A stretch of 64,000 bases of DNA from Actinomucor elegans (Eukaryota; Mucoromycota; Mucoromycetes; Mucorales; Mucoraceae): assembly GCA_026027325.1 (NCBI GenBank), contig JAMSLZ010000020.1, positions 124,001-188,000 on the forward strand. Direction: 5' to 3'. Below, one piece after another: positions 63,691 through 64,000 of this stretch (position 1 is its first letter; each line of letters opens with the position of its first letter). The notes under the pieces were generated by a model. It saw only the letters and a list, made by a program, of their open reading frames with translations. It was not told the origin of the DNA and did no database searches. A program made the translations under genes and the position numbers.

Positions 63691-64000
63691 AAAAATATAT
63701 GAAAATTCCAGCTCATCTGTAAAATGCTACGGTTCAGTCAAATAATGGCCCTAGTCAGTGTATCCCTTCATTCTGGGCATGCGCTACAGTGATCAAGTTT
63801 GATATTAAACCAGAATTAGTCGAGAATAAAAATTAGGCAAGAGCTCTTATGGAAAGCCACCAAAGCCGAAAACGTTGTAAGTTACATTGTATTGTTAGTT
63901 ACCTTCTCCATTAAACAAAGATAAGACTCGTGTCGATTGGAAACGAATGTACTGGATTTGAATACACAGAGCTCTGATGTATTAATATATATGGTGTGTA

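Larger units (their letters stand above)
61692..64000. other. Repeat-bearing intergenic region at the window end
   Basis: No gene is supported. A purine-rich, less AT-rich block lies at about 62330-62830, a repeat-end-like patch (agatacagtagttcattctg) near 62020, and two dispersed-repeat copies in minus orientation at 63420-63700. Confidence 0.45.

Overview
The window is nuclear DNA of a filamentous fungus, most probably an early-diverging Mucorales-type (Mucoromycota) genome. I infer this from AT-rich intergenic DNA with long T/A runs, very short introns (about 48-120 nt), many exons per gene, CT-rich leaders, and the gene content (Rictor with fungal layout, Bud4/anillin-like, Rap-GAP, CHORD-CS, Tag1-like, Atg10, Mpo1). 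The lineage is an inference; no rRNA or tRNA gene was found to anchor it. Gene models were built by hand from splice sites and checked for reading phase.

Layout. 0-1 kb: C2H2 zinc-finger regulator (-). 1-7.6 kb: gene-poor, with a decayed non-LTR reverse transcriptase (about 5.36-6.78 kb). 7.6-12.2 kb: Gfd2-like DEDDh exonuclease (-, with an apparent one-base frameshift) and an M1 membrane aminopeptidase (-) only 57 bp apart. 12.5-14.6 kb: two-pass membrane protein (+) with a GC-AG intron. 14.6-17.2 kb: repeats. 17.2-20.8 kb: Rap-GAP protein (+). 22.8-24.1 kb: CHORD-CS co-chaperone (+). 25.0-28.7 kb: mucin-like surface protein (+) with a long Ser/Thr repeat array. 30.4-31.9 kb: a small secreted protein and Atg10 (+). 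34.7-35.4 kb: hypothetical (+). 35.8-38.4 kb: Bud4/anillin-like protein with a PH domain (-).

38.8-45.4 kb is the most interesting part. A hypothetical gene (-) is interrupted in exon 1 by a 5,255-bp DNA transposon with CACTA/tnp2 features: terminal inverted repeats with the core CACTATGGG, a 3-bp AGT duplication, subterminal repeat arrays, a six-exon tnp2-type transposase (-) and a divergent second gene (+) that I do not recognise. The host reading frame is restored exactly if the element is removed. The element's ends also carry a splice donor and a polypyrimidine-AG acceptor that would join the host exon in frame.

45.8-48.5 kb: Tag1/DUF3712-like vacuolar-type membrane protein (+). 49.0-50.1 kb: wall-sensor-like protein (+). 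50.9-52.0 kb: a 1,091-bp TA-flanked element with two identical 305-bp inverted arms. 52.4-54.3 kb: DUF1771-Smr protein (-) and Mpo1-like dioxygenase (+). 55.3-60.2 kb: Rictor/Ste20 subunit of TORC2 (+). 60.4-61.7 kb: cystathionine beta-lyase (+). 61.7-64 kb: repeats and an unexplained purine-rich block.

There is no operon logic here. A dispersed repeat of about 80 bp (core near atgtcacatctgattagt) recurs at least ten times between genes in both orientations and seems to belong to a MITE-like family.
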